From: Verrucomicrobiota bacterium | GTDB lineage: Bacteria > Verrucomicrobiota > Verrucomicrobiia > Methylacidiphilales > Verrucolacustridaceae | DNA: 8,178 bases | Assembly: GCA_010024525.1 (NCBI GenBank) | Contig: RGGS01000047.1 | Location: 1-8,178 of the forward strand | Direction: 5' to 3' | In this document: piece by piece, positions 1 to 7,777 of the stretch | How the letters are laid out: each line of letters begins with the position of its first letter | Numbering within the stretch: the stretch's first letter is position 1 | Position numbers and translations under genes: made by a program | The notes under the pieces: generated by a model | What the model saw: the letters and a program-made list of their open reading frames with translations, nothing else | Databases searched by the model: none | Told to the model about the DNA's origin: nothing

Positions 1-606
1 GATGCGGAGAAGCCTGCCAGCCCGGAAAGCTTCTCGGAAAAACCACGCATCCCGGAGGAATTCAAGGAGGTCGCCGCCAAAGCCACCTCCCTCTACAACG
101 AAAAGAAATTTGACGAAGCGGCGGCCGCCTACGAACAGATTCTGGCGAAATATCCGCAATCGATCTATGCCCTTTCCAATTTGGGAGTGGTTCGCTTCCA
201 ACAGCAGAAATATCCCGAGGCGGAGAAACCGCTTCGCGAGGCCATCCGGGTGGCGCCCAACGACGCCTTTTCCCATTCGGTCCTGGGCATCGTCTTGGTC
301 CAGCAGGAAAAATATGACGACGCCATCCAGGTGTTAAGTCGGGCAGTGGCGCTGGATCCCAATGACGCCAAAACCCGCAACTACCTCGGAATTTCCTCTT
401 CCCGCAAGGGATTGCAGGAGGCTGCTGAACAGGAGTGCCGCAAAGCCATCGAACTGGACGACAGTTACGGTGACGCCCATTTCAATTTGGCTGTGATTTA
501 CGCCACCCAGAATCCCCCCTCCAAAGAATTGGCCAAACGCCACTACAACCGCGCCTTGGAGCTTGGCGTCCCCAAGGATGCCGAGCTGGAAAAACTCCTA
601 AACTAA
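1..606 (+). CDS. TPR-repeat protein, C-terminal part (5' end outside window)
   Basis: The frame is open from base 1 to a TAA at 604-606 and gives 201 residues, so the true start lies upstream of the window. After a Pro/Ser/Glu-rich lead of about 20 residues, five tetratricopeptide repeats follow at about residues 22-55, 56-89, 90-123, 124-157 and 158-191. Each shows the usual pattern: Leu/Gly/Tyr in helix A, and Ala with a closing Pro or Asp in helix B (for example YDDAIQVLSRAVALDPND). The last repeat carries a short insertion (NPPSKELAK). TPR arrays are protein-binding scaffolds. The partner and the cell location cannot be told, because any signal peptide or membrane anchor would be in the missing N-terminus. 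The gene converges on the histidine kinase and its stop codon overlaps the kinase stop. The TPR assignment is firm; the function is unknown. Confidence 0.9.
   Translation, partial: DAEKPASPESFSEKPRIPEEFKEVAAKATSLYNEKKFDEAAAAYEQILAKYPQSIYALSNLGVVRFQQQKYPEAEKPLREAIRVAPNDAFSHSVLGIVLVQQEKYDDAIQVLSRAVALDPNDAKTRNYLGISSSRKGLQEAAEQECRKAIELDDSYGDAHFNLAVIYATQNPPSKELAKRHYNRALELGVPKDAELEKLLN
603..606. other. Convergent stop-codon overlap
   Basis: The four bases CTAA hold both the TAA that ends the plus-strand TPR gene (604-606) and, on the other strand, the TAG that ends the kinase gene (605-603). There is no intergenic DNA between the two converging genes. Confidence 0.9.
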
Positions 607-2273
607 CCCCGGTGGCTGGGCCACGAGGGGAGCCTGATCTCTACCCGAGTCCCCCTCTCCGTTTGCGAATCGACCCTCAGGGCGCCTCCATGTGCCTCAA
701 CTGTCCGGCGCACCAGGGCCATGCCCAGACCGGTTCCGCCCGGGCGGCGGGACAGAAAGGGTTCATACAACCGCTCGGTGATTTCCTTCGGCATACCCCG
801 ACCGCTGTCCTGTACGGTCAAAAACACATTCTGCTCTCGCGGTTGAACCCCCAATTTTAGCTCTCCCCCTTTCGGCATAGCCTCCACGGCATTCAAGACC
901 AGGTTCAGGACGGCCTGCTCCAACTGCGGACGATCCCCCCGGATCATTGCCTTTCCCCGCGGCGGAACTTTTTTCGTCACCTGAATGCGGGCCGCCGAGA
1001 GCTTGGTTCGGGTGAGAAGAAAGACCTCCTCCATCAGATCCGTTCCATCCACCGCCCCGATCTCCGGATCGGCCGAGCGGGCCAGATTGAGAACCCGGTC
1101 CAGAATTCCATTCATCTGCGCCAGCTTGGCCTCGATCAGGTTCAAATCTTTCGCCTGAGCCTCCGAAGGCTGCAATCCGCGGAGGGCCGTGTGCCAAAGC
1201 ATCCGGATCACCGCCAGAGGGTTTCTGACCTCATGGGCCACCTCGGCGGCCAACATTCCCAAAGAAGAAAGCCTCTCCCGATTGCGCAACTCCCCTTCCG
1301 TGCGGTCGAGCCGACCGGATAACCGGGATCTTCCCAAAGCCGCCGCCGCCAAGCCGGCCAATCCCTCCAAAAGCCGAATTTCGGCATCGGGAAACCTGCG
1401 CGTTTCCGCTGTGGCCACACACAGAACACCGATCCCCTCTTTTTTTTCGACCAATGGAACCGCCAGAACGGAAACCAGCCCCTCTTTCTGGATCCGGTCG
1501 GAATGTGGATCTTGCGGGCTGGAACCCACATCCCGGACGGAGATCGGACGCCCCCGGCGAACCACATAACCCAAGGCGGTGTCGGAAATCTCAAGGGGAG
1601 GCTGCTTGCGGTAGGCGGAGGAACCTCCCAGACACACCTCGAGAAAGAGTTCCTTTTTTTTGGGATCGAGGAGAAAAATGGAGGCAAGTTTCGCCCCGGA
1701 GAGACGGGCCGATTCACGCGCCACCCGGTTGAGGATGGCCTCCGGTGTCTCTTCCGCCCCGATGGCGGCTCCCACCTCCGCCAAAGCCGCCGACCGGCGG
1801 CTTTCTTCGCTGGTGCCCGCCACCTTCCAAGCCAACCCCAACCAGCGAGCTGCCTCCAAGGCCATCTCCTGCAGTTGGGACTCCTGCCCCTCGGAAAAAA
1901 AGTTCTTTCTTCGCGTCCCCACCACCAAAACGCCCATCAGGTTTTCTCCTTCGCTTATGGGAGCCGCCATTTCGCTTCCTCCTGCACCCAATCCCCAGTT
2001 GCTCTTCTGCAAGTCCGCCCTCGCGGAAATTCCCCGGCTGGCCACCCAACCGGCCAAACCCTGGCCTGGCACCAACCTTTTTTGCCGGACCGTGGCCGCC
2101 ACGCCCAACGAGGCCTCCATTTCCAAATCCCCGTAGTTGGGATTCAGGAGGTAAAGGGCCACCCGTTCTGCCCCGAATTCCTTCTTGGCAGAAGCCACGA
2201 TGCGAGCGGCCAATTTCCGTGCATGCAGCAAATCCCCTGGCTCCAATTCCAAATACCGGTTTCTTTTTTTCAC
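603..2273 (-). CDS. Soluble double-GAF sensor histidine kinase
   Basis: This 556-residue protein has two GAF-type sensor domains (about residues 15-150 and 165-315), a short linker helix, a HisKA dimerisation/phosphoacceptor domain (about 328-400) and a HATPase_c domain (about 445-550). The H-box is AAEVAHEVRNP with the phosphoacceptor at His347. The N-box is NLVLNAVEA (Asn457, Asn461), the G1 box DSGRGMP (Asp489), the F-box YEPF (503-506) and the G2 box GGTGLG (512-517). All catalytic boxes are intact. There is no signal peptide or membrane helix, so it should sense a cytoplasmic signal through the GAF domains; the ligand is unknown. The start is a GTG in a GTGA overlap with the glnD stop. 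Only a weak AAGG lies upstream, so translation probably depends on coupling. No response regulator is present in the window. The H-box resembles that of NtrB/AtoS-type kinases, but NtrB normally has a PAS domain, so an NtrB role is only a possibility. Confidence 0.93.
   Translation of the reverse strand: MKKRNRYLELEPGDLLHARKLAARIVASAKKEFGAERVALYLLNPNYGDLEMEASLGVAATVRQKRLVPGQGLAGWVASRGISARADLQKSNWGLGAGGSEMAAPISEGENLMGVLVVGTRRKNFFSEGQESQLQEMALEAARWLGLAWKVAGTSEESRRSAALAEVGAAIGAEETPEAILNRVARESARLSGAKLASIFLLDPKKKELFLEVCLGGSSAYRKQPPLEISDTALGYVVRRGRPISVRDVGSSPQDPHSDRIQKEGLVSVLAVPLVEKKEGIGVLCVATAETRRFPDAEIRLLEGLAGLAAAALGRSRLSGRLDRTEGELRNRERLSSLGMLAAEVAHEVRNPLAVIRMLWHTALRGLQPSEAQAKDLNLIEAKLAQMNGILDRVLNLARSADPEIGAVDGTDLMEEVFLLTRTKLSAARIQVTKKVPPRGKAMIRGDRPQLEQAVLNLVLNAVEAMPKGGELKLGVQPREQNVFLTVQDSGRGMPKEITERLYEPFLSRRPGGTGLGMALVRRTVEAHGGALRVDSQTERGTRVEIRLPSWPSHRG
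607..630 (-). terminator. Candidate intrinsic terminator for the minus-strand operon
   Basis: Read on the minus strand, CCCC-TC-GTGGC pairs with GCCAC-C-GGGG around a CCA loop. This gives 9 GC-rich base pairs with a small internal loop. It is followed by TTAGTTTAGGAGTTTTT, which is T-rich but interrupted. The hairpin is made by the final codons of the histidine kinase, right before its TAG stop. On the plus strand the same hairpin directly follows the TPR gene stop but has no T-tract after it. Termination is inferred and the T-tract is weak. Confidence 0.4.
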
Positions 2274-5038
2274 CGGCTGACCACGCCTTTCAGCCGCGCC
2301 AAGAGCCGATCCAGTTCCGCCGGATCGGTGATGGGTCGACCTTCCTGACCGACAATACTAAAGGTGTCAATGGCGGCACCTTTTTCCGTGGTGATCCGGG
2401 CCCCCTCGATCTGAATTCCTTCCTCCGAGATGGCGCGGGTCAGGGCGTGTAAAAGACCGACCCGATCGGGAGCCTGCACATGGACCAAGGTTCTTCCGGG
2501 CTCACTTTCCATGTCCATTCGCAAACTGGCGGGAAATTCCGCTTCCCCGATAGCCTTTTGCCACATGGTCGGGCCCAATCCCGCAAGCCGCTCTGTCAGG
2601 TGGTCCTCGGTTGCACCCAGGGCTTCCGTCAGGGTTTTTTCAAAAAGTTCCCGGTCGATGCGGTGGCTAACCGGCTCCAACCGGTCCGTACAGACCCGGA
2701 AGGTGTCGACCACGACATCGTCTTTGCGGGTAAAAATATTCGCGCTGAGAATGTTGATCCCGGCAACGGCAAAGCTACCGGCAATCTTGCTGAAAAGCTT
2801 TTCCCGGTTCCATGTCACCACGATGACCTCGGTGTACCCCTCCTCGGGGTAATCCTGCCAGACGACCAAAGGAACCAAGGCTTGGGAGCCCGCCACTCTT
2901 CTTTCCAGAAAGTCGTGGACGGCGTAAATATGACGGGCCACCAACTCGGCGGTGCACTGCCGAAGATAAGACGCTCCCATTTGCTCCAGATGATGACTCA
3001 TCTCCTGCTCGGAAAACTTCCCGTTTAGGACCGTGGCCACCTGCCGGGTTCTCCCGGCGCGCTCCTCTTCCTCGGCCCGAAGAAACTCCTCCTCACCCGC
3101 GAGCATCCGTTTGGTCCGGGAATAGAGATCCCAGACCAGAAGCTCGCGCCAGCTGGACCAGTTGTTTCTCCCCGCCACCGCCCGGACATCGGCGGCGGAA
3201 ACCAGCATGAGTAAATCCAACCTCTCCTCATCCTGAACGATCCGCGCAAAGGCCCGGATGGTCTCGGGTTCATCCAGATTTTTCCGCGCAAAATTGCCCA
3301 AGGTCATATGGTGATCCACCAGAAACGTCATCAGGGAGAGACTTCGCCCCCAGAAATGGAATCTCCGGGCCACCCGCACGGCATTTCCGGCCCCCACCTC
3401 CTCATGGTTTCGGCTCAGCTCAGACTTGCCGGTGTCATGCAGCAACATCGCCAAGGCCAGAAGTTCGGGAGCTTCCACGCGCGCATAGAGCTCCGAATAT
3501 TTTCGCAGATCGGGATCTTTCGAATCCAACATCGCATCCAGTTGCTCCAAGCAGACCAAGGTGTGCTCATCGGCGGTGTAGCGGTGAAAGAATTCGTGTT
3601 GCACCAAACAGGTCAAAGGTGCGAATTCCGGGATGATCCGACCCAGCACCCCGTTCTCGTGCATCAACCGGAGAATCCGTCCAACTTTCCCCTTCTGCCT
3701 TAGAATATGAAGAAAGACTTCTTGGACATCCCGCCGACCCAGGAGTTCATCCGTCAATAAACCGAAGTTGGTGCGGAGTAGGGCCACCAACTGGGCGCTC
3801 GGAACAGACCCCTGATCCTGCAGGATCCGAAAGACCCGGATCATTCGGGAAGGATCTTGCATAAAAACCTGGGTGTTTTCCGCCTCAAGCTCCGCCCCTT
3901 GAAGGATGAACCCGTCTGTGGCCCTTCGTGATCCCCGCCATCCGGAGAAAAAGGACCAGATCCCGCGCGGCTTTCCCGTGACCTGTTGGCATATCCGGGT
4001 GGCCGCCGGGTTACAGATCAAATGGATGGACCGCATGTGGCCGTACACCTCCCGCATCAAGGCTTCGCTTTGACGGAGAATATTGGGCTGGGGATAGCCC
4101 ATGGCCACTGCCAGCTCCCCCTGAAGACGTAGCGTCAGCACATCCCCCGCACCGCCTTGCAGATCATGCAACCACTCCCGTACGGTCATGAGAAAGGCAT
4201 ACGACTTTTCCGCAAGGGTTGCTTCCTCCCCCCCCAACCAGCCTTTGGCGGCCAATTCCCCCAAACTTACTCCCTGTCCGCTCACCTTTCCCACCCAGCG
4301 AAGATTGTGGAAATCCCTTAGGCCACCCACCCCGGTTTTGAGGTTGGGCTCCTGCACATAAATCGTGCCTCCCTCTTTCGCATGCCGGGTGGCTTGGTTT
4401 TCCAACCGCCAAGAAAGATAAGCCTCCACCCCTCGGTTGAGACTTTTTTTGACAAACTCGGAGGAAAACTGCTGCCAGAGTGTCGGGGATCCGGCCAAAC
4501 AGCGGGCATCGAGCAGCGCGGTCTTGATCATCGGCTCGTTTTCCGCCCGCTCGATGGTCTCCGCCACCGTCCGGCAGGCATGCCCGACCTTGAGACCGAT
4601 ATCCCAAAGGACGTAGAGAATCTGTCGGACCACCTCCTCCTCCGCCTTCTCTTTTCCCCCTTCACGAATGAAGACCAGATCCACATCGCTGCCTGGGCTC
4701 ATTTCCTCCCGGCCAAAACCGCCCACCGCACCCAGAGCGAGCCGGTTTTTGGAACCCGCATCCCCGGCATGGTTCCAAAGATGAACCAAGACTCCGGATA
4801 AAAGTCCGGCCCGCTGATGAGCCAACTCCAAACCCGAAACCCCGCTTTTGGCCTGGGCGGCAAGCTTTGACTCCTCCTCTCGGAGAAAATGCCGGATCAG
4901 GTCGAGTCTCGACTCAGCGGAAATCGCCCCGGCGGCAGATAGCACCCCGTCCAACCTGAGGAGGATCGACCGCGGGTCGGTCGCGCCTCTTTCTCCGGTG
5001 GCCGGCCCTTCCGTTCCGGTGCCGCCACCCACGGTCAC
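2270..5038 (-). CDS. glnD: Bifunctional [protein-PII] uridylyltransferase / uridylyl-removing enzyme
   Basis: GlnD adds UMP to the PII signal protein when glutamine is low and removes it when glutamine is high, which sets nitrogen assimilation. The 922 residues (E. coli: 890) carry all four expected parts. The nucleotidyltransferase motif GGFGREEMSPGSDVD (106-120) has the metal-binding Asp118 and Asp120. Next come the GlnD helical region (VGHACRTVAE, 151-160) and the HD hydrolase domain, with HRYTADEHT (485-493), LHDTGK with His534/Asp535, and His545. Two ACT glutamine-sensing domains follow, at about 735-810 and 850-918. Both activities should be present. The first 20 residues are Gly/Thr-rich and not part of the conserved fold. 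The listed GTG start forms a GTGA overlap with the rng stop. A second in-frame GTG (5032-5030) lies 5 nt after a GGAG and may be the real start, giving 920 residues. The C-terminal stop overlaps the kinase start. Confidence 0.96.
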   Translation of the reverse strand: MTVGGGTGTEGPATGERGATDPRSILLRLDGVLSAAGAISAESRLDLIRHFLREEESKLAAQAKSGVSGLELAHQRAGLLSGVLVHLWNHAGDAGSKNRLALGAVGGFGREEMSPGSDVDLVFIREGGKEKAEEEVVRQILYVLWDIGLKVGHACRTVAETIERAENEPMIKTALLDARCLAGSPTLWQQFSSEFVKKSLNRGVEAYLSWRLENQATRHAKEGGTIYVQEPNLKTGVGGLRDFHNLRWVGKVSGQGVSLGELAAKGWLGGEEATLAEKSYAFLMTVREWLHDLQGGAGDVLTLRLQGELAVAMGYPQPNILRQSEALMREVYGHMRSIHLICNPAATRICQQVTGKPRGIWSFFSGWRGSRRATDGFILQGAELEAENTQVFMQDPSRMIRVFRILQDQGSVPSAQLVALLRTNFGLLTDELLGRRDVQEVFLHILRQKGKVGRILRLMHENGVLGRIIPEFAPLTCLVQHEFFHRYTADEHTLVCLEQLDAMLDSKDPDLRKYSELYARVEAPELLALAMLLHDTGKSELSRNHEEVGAGNAVRVARRFHFWGRSLSLMTFLVDHHMTLGNFARKNLDEPETIRAFARIVQDEERLDLLMLVSAADVRAVAGRNNWSSWRELLVWDLYSRTKRMLAGEEEFLRAEEEERAGRTRQVATVLNGKFSEQEMSHHLEQMGASYLRQCTAELVARHIYAVHDFLERRVAGSQALVPLVVWQDYPEEGYTEVIVVTWNREKLFSKIAGSFAVAGINILSANIFTRKDDVVVDTFRVCTDRLEPVSHRIDRELFEKTLTEALGATEDHLTERLAGLGPTMWQKAIGEAEFPASLRMDMESEPGRTLVHVQAPDRVGLLHALTRAISEEGIQIEGARITTEKGAAIDTFSIVGQEGRPITDPAELDRLLARLKGVVSR

Positions 5039-6606
5039 TCCAGGGGCTGTTCGGTCGCGGCGTTCAGGATCTTGAAGTCTTCCACGTTGGCCGCGGGATC
5101 CGCTTTGAATTGAAATTGCCCGGCAAACCGTCTTTGCAGTTCGACCAGCAATTCATCGTCTTCCGTCCGGAGACGGTGGAGCACCCCGGGATGAACCACC
5201 ACCTTGATTTCATGTACCTCGCTGTGTTTGCGCAGGATCCGGCTGATTTCCCGCTGGATTTCCACGCTCATGGTCTCGAAGGACTTTACCATCCCCTTGC
5301 CACGACAGCACGGGCACTCCATATACACCGCCCTCCGGATGCTCTCCTGCACCCGCTGCCGGGTCATCTCCAACAATCCCAGAGGGGAGATGGGCAGGGT
5401 GTGAGTCCGGGCCCGATCCCGACGCAGGCACTGTTTGAATTTCTCGTATACCGCCATCTGGTCCCGGCGGGATTTCATGTCGATGAAGTCGATGACCACC
5501 AGTCCCCCGAGGTTGCGGAGCCGCAACTGGCGGGCGACCTCCTCGGCTGCCTCAAGGTTCGTCTTGCGAATGGTGTCGTCATGGTCCCGACCGCCCCGGG
5601 TTTTTCCGGTGTTCACGTCGATGGAAACGAGAGCTTCGGTTTCATCCACCACCAGATACGCGCCCGATTTCAGCCAGACTTGGCGACGAAGGGCGCTCTC
5701 AATCTGACGGTTGACACCAAACGCCTCGAACAGGGGTTCCGCGGCAAGATGCCGCTTCACTTTTTTGAGGGAACGCTTGGAAATTAATCCGACCATTTCC
5801 CGCACCCGCTTCTCGGCATCCTCGTTGTCGACCATCACCTCATCCACCTCCTCGGTCAGGAAGTCACGCACGGATCGTTCCACCAGATCGGGCTCCTCCA
5901 GAAGAACGGCTGGGGCATTCTTCGTTTTGAGCCCCTCCTCCACCTTTCTCCACTGCTCCAGCAGCAGGGCGAGATCCCGCACGAAATACCGGGCCTGCAT
6001 CCCTTCTCCGTTGGTCCGGAGAATGACCCCCATTCCCTCGGGAACGTCGAGTTCCTGCAGAATTTTCCGTAACCGGGCCCGTTCTTCTGGGTTTTCAATC
6101 TTTCGCGACACCCCGCTCATCTCACCAAAAGGCATCAATACCAGATACCGTCCCGGCATACTGATGTTGGTCGTCACCCGGGCTCCTTTGGTGCCGATCG
6201 GCCCCTTGTTGACCTGAACGATCACCTCGGCGCCGGGAGGATAAAGTCTGGGAATGTCGTTGCTGGTGATCCGGGGTTTGCGCCCCCGGCTCCCCCGCCG
6301 CTCCACTGCCTCAATTTGCTCATCCATGGCTGCCGGGACCGCATCCCAAAAATGGAGGAACGCGTTCTTCTCCAACCCGATATCCACAAAGAGGGCCTTG
6401 AGGGAGGGTTCAATGTTATGCACCCGGGCTTTGTAGATGTTGCCCGAAATGCTGCGGTCTCCCTCGCGTTCGATGGAGAACTCCTCGACCACGCCACCCT
6501 CCAGCAAAGCAACCCGCTTTTCCAGCGGCTCAACGGAAATCAGAAGACTTCGACGCTCCTCCTTGGTTTTCACTCCGAATATTCGTTTAATGGTTTCCAC
6601 AATCAT
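5035..6606 (-). CDS. rng: Ribonuclease G (RNase E/G family endoribonuclease)
   Basis: This is a single-strand endoribonuclease of the RNase E/G family, used in rRNA maturation and mRNA decay in the cytoplasm. Its 523 residues match an RNase G-type core without the long C-terminal degradosome scaffold of RNase E. In order come an N-terminal extension of about 20 residues and an S1 domain (about 50-140, GNIYKARVHNIEPSLKALFV onward). The 5'-monophosphate sensor has Arg197-Thr198 in ILRTNGEG. The DNase I-like catalytic region has the metal-binding aspartates Asp330 (SIDVNTGK) and Asp373 (VIDFIDM). The Zn-link CPCCRGKG has Cys431 and Cys434, which dimerise the enzyme in the family. The S1 domain holds a basic insertion (RRGSRGRKPR, 103-112) not seen in E. 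coli RNase G. The ATG start follows AAGGAG at 9-nt spacing. The gene lies 37 nt after rodA and meets glnD in a GTGA overlap. Linkage of rng to shape genes is also known in enterics. Confidence 0.95.
   Translation of the reverse strand: MIVETIKRIFGVKTKEERRSLLISVEPLEKRVALLEGGVVEEFSIEREGDRSISGNIYKARVHNIEPSLKALFVDIGLEKNAFLHFWDAVPAAMDEQIEAVERRGSRGRKPRITSNDIPRLYPPGAEVIVQVNKGPIGTKGARVTTNISMPGRYLVLMPFGEMSGVSRKIENPEERARLRKILQELDVPEGMGVILRTNGEGMQARYFVRDLALLLEQWRKVEEGLKTKNAPAVLLEEPDLVERSVRDFLTEEVDEVMVDNEDAEKRVREMVGLISKRSLKKVKRHLAAEPLFEAFGVNRQIESALRRQVWLKSGAYLVVDETEALVSIDVNTGKTRGGRDHDDTIRKTNLEAAEEVARQLRLRNLGGLVVIDFIDMKSRRDQMAVYEKFKQCLRRDRARTHTLPISPLGLLEMTRQRVQESIRRAVYMECPCCRGKGMVKSFETMSVEIQREISRILRKHSEVHEIKVVVHPGVLHRLRTEDDELLVELQRRFAGQFQFKADPAANVEDFKILNAATEQPLE
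5038..5041 (-). promoter_or_regulatory. Shine-Dalgarno GGAG that bears on the glnD start
   Basis: On the minus strand the last rng codons read CTG GAG TGA CC GTG. The GGAG here ends at the first base of the GTG at 5038, so it cannot serve that codon. It sits at a standard 5-nt spacing before the next in-frame GTG at 5032-5030. This favours the third codon of the long glnD frame as the start, with rng stopping inside the spacer. The difference is only two residues. Confidence 0.55.
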
Positions 6607-6615
6607 GATGTTCTT

Positions 6616-6621
6616 CTCCTT
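6616..6621 (-). promoter_or_regulatory. Shine-Dalgarno for rng
   Basis: AAGGAG on the minus strand lies 9 nt before the ATG at 6606-6604, inside the 37-nt rodA-rng gap. It is the only strong ribosome site nearby and fixes the rng start. The gap holds no terminator-like hairpin with a T-tract, so read-through from rodA is expected. Confidence 0.75.
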
Positions 6622-6643
6622 GGTTTTGGGTTGAGGCCGGGTT

Positions 6644-7777
6644 TCAGCCCAGTCTTCTTTGCATCCAGACGCTTTGCATCAAACCCATCGCGGCCATGCA
6701 AACGGCCAGAAAGGTCCCTCCGTAACTCACGAAAGGCAGGGGAATGCCGGTGATCGGCACCACCTTGATCGTCATTCCCACGTTGATGAAAAAATGAGTG
6801 AACAGCATCCCCAAGACCCCGCCCGCCAGGAGTCGCCCCTCCAAATCGGAAGCCCGGGATCCGATCCAAGCAATGGAAAGCAGCAAGCCGGCTTCGGCCA
6901 TAATCAGTGCCGCGCCCCCGAGAAAACCCAGCTCCTCTCCGAGAACGGAGAAAATAAAATCATTATAGGCGATGTTTTTCGGAAGAAACCCGTAGAGGTT
7001 TTGATCTCCCCGCAAATACCCCTTGCCGCTGAACCCGCCCGAGCCAATCGCAATAATGGACTGACGAATGGTCCAGCCTGCCCCCAAAGGATCCAGGTTG
7101 GGATCAAAAAAGGTCCGGATTCGGTTGTTCTGATAGGTTTTGAGAAAAGGGAGCTCCTTTCCGAGGTACCCCACATAGACATAGATTGCCAGCACACAGA
7201 CCAGCCCCAGCCCGGCAGGCACCAGCAGGTAACGGAGGCGGGTTCCCCCCGCGAGGAGGAGCCCGAAGCACATCGGCATAAAAACCGCCGCGGAGCCGAG
7301 ATCCGGTTGCTTGAGGATCAGCAGAACCGGAATGAGGGCCAATCCCCCCAGGGCTAACACGGTGCTGAACTTTTCCGCTTTTTCCCGCAGCGCCACCAAC
7401 AGGGCCGAAGCCCCCGCCAAAAAAGCCAGCTTCATAACTTCCGCCGGCTGAAACCCGACCGGCCCAAGACGAATCCAGCTTTTGGCCCCATTGACTTCAC
7501 GTCCGAAGACCAGCACCAGAAGCAAAAGACAGAGTCCGCCCCCGAACCAAAACCAACCCTGAGCCACCCAACGGTGGTAGTCCAAAAAAGTCAGGGCAAA
7601 GAAACAGACCAATCCCAGCCCGACCCATGCCCCCTGCTGCACGGCTGCATTTTTCAGGTCGGCCGCCTCACTCGTGTGGGTGGCGCTGTAAATGACCATG
7701 ATTCCCACGGTGCAAAGCCCCACCATGAGAAAAAAAGAGGGCCAATGCAGCCCCCGCCATTTTCGGTTCTTGGCCAT
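6644..7777 (-). CDS. rodA: Rod-shape peptidoglycan glycosyltransferase RodA (SEDS family)
   Basis: RodA polymerises lipid II into glycan strands in the inner membrane and works with PBP2 in the elongasome. The 377-residue product is hydrophobic throughout, with about ten predicted membrane helices, and is of usual RodA length. Family signatures in order: GAKSWIRLGPVGFQPAE (97-113), KQPDLGSA (156-163), NNRIRTFFDP (217-226), QSIIAIGSGG (239-248) and LPFVSYGGT (347-355). The periplasmic-loop motif is NDFIFSVLGEELG (272-284), whose Asp273 corresponds to the catalytic Asp of RodA (Asp262 in E. coli). The residue before it is Asn where the usual motif has Thr. GSGGFSGKGY and the close pairing with a class B PBP favour RodA over FtsW; no ftsQ, murG or mur ligase gene is near. 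The ATG overlaps the mrdA stop by one base and has a good GAGGAG site inside mrdA. Confidence 0.95.
   Translation of the reverse strand: MAKNRKWRGLHWPSFFLMVGLCTVGIMVIYSATHTSEAADLKNAAVQQGAWVGLGLVCFFALTFLDYHRWVAQGWFWFGGGLCLLLLVLVFGREVNGAKSWIRLGPVGFQPAEVMKLAFLAGASALLVALREKAEKFSTVLALGGLALIPVLLILKQPDLGSAAVFMPMCFGLLLAGGTRLRYLLVPAGLGLVCVLAIYVYVGYLGKELPFLKTYQNNRIRTFFDPNLDPLGAGWTIRQSIIAIGSGGFSGKGYLRGDQNLYGFLPKNIAYNDFIFSVLGEELGFLGGAALIMAEAGLLLSIAWIGSRASDLEGRLLAGGVLGMLFTHFFINVGMTIKVVPITGIPLPFVSYGGTFLAVCMAAMGLMQSVWMQRRLG

Noticed and set aside
181..183. TTG as the start of the TPR gene
   Set aside because: The same frame is open to base 1 and already codes for a full TPR upstream of this point, so the codon is an internal Leu.
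1208..1717. Minus-strand open frame of 169 codons in another frame of the kinase
   Set aside because: It covers the same strand as the GAF2-HisKA region but in a different frame, and reads as Trp/Arg/Pro-rich noise.
1503..2452. Long plus-strand open frames (281 and 235 codons) opposite the kinase
   Set aside because: They lie antisense to a kinase whose catalytic boxes are all intact. Their translations are Pro/Ser/Arg-rich with no domain, which is usual for shadows of GC-rich genes.
5110..5787. Plus-strand open frame of 225 codons opposite rng
   Set aside because: It is antisense to the conserved catalytic region of RNase G, with His/Pro/Leu-rich composition and no motif.
6607..6643. Possible promoter, riboswitch or terminator between rodA and rng
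   Set aside because: The gap is only 37 nt and is filled by the rng ribosome site. Only 3-bp complementarities were found, with no T-tract.
6659..7357. Plus-strand open frame of 232 codons opposite rodA
   Set aside because: The sequence is Gln/Pro/His-rich and low in hydrophobic residues, the expected reverse of membrane-protein codons. No ribosome site or family match is seen.
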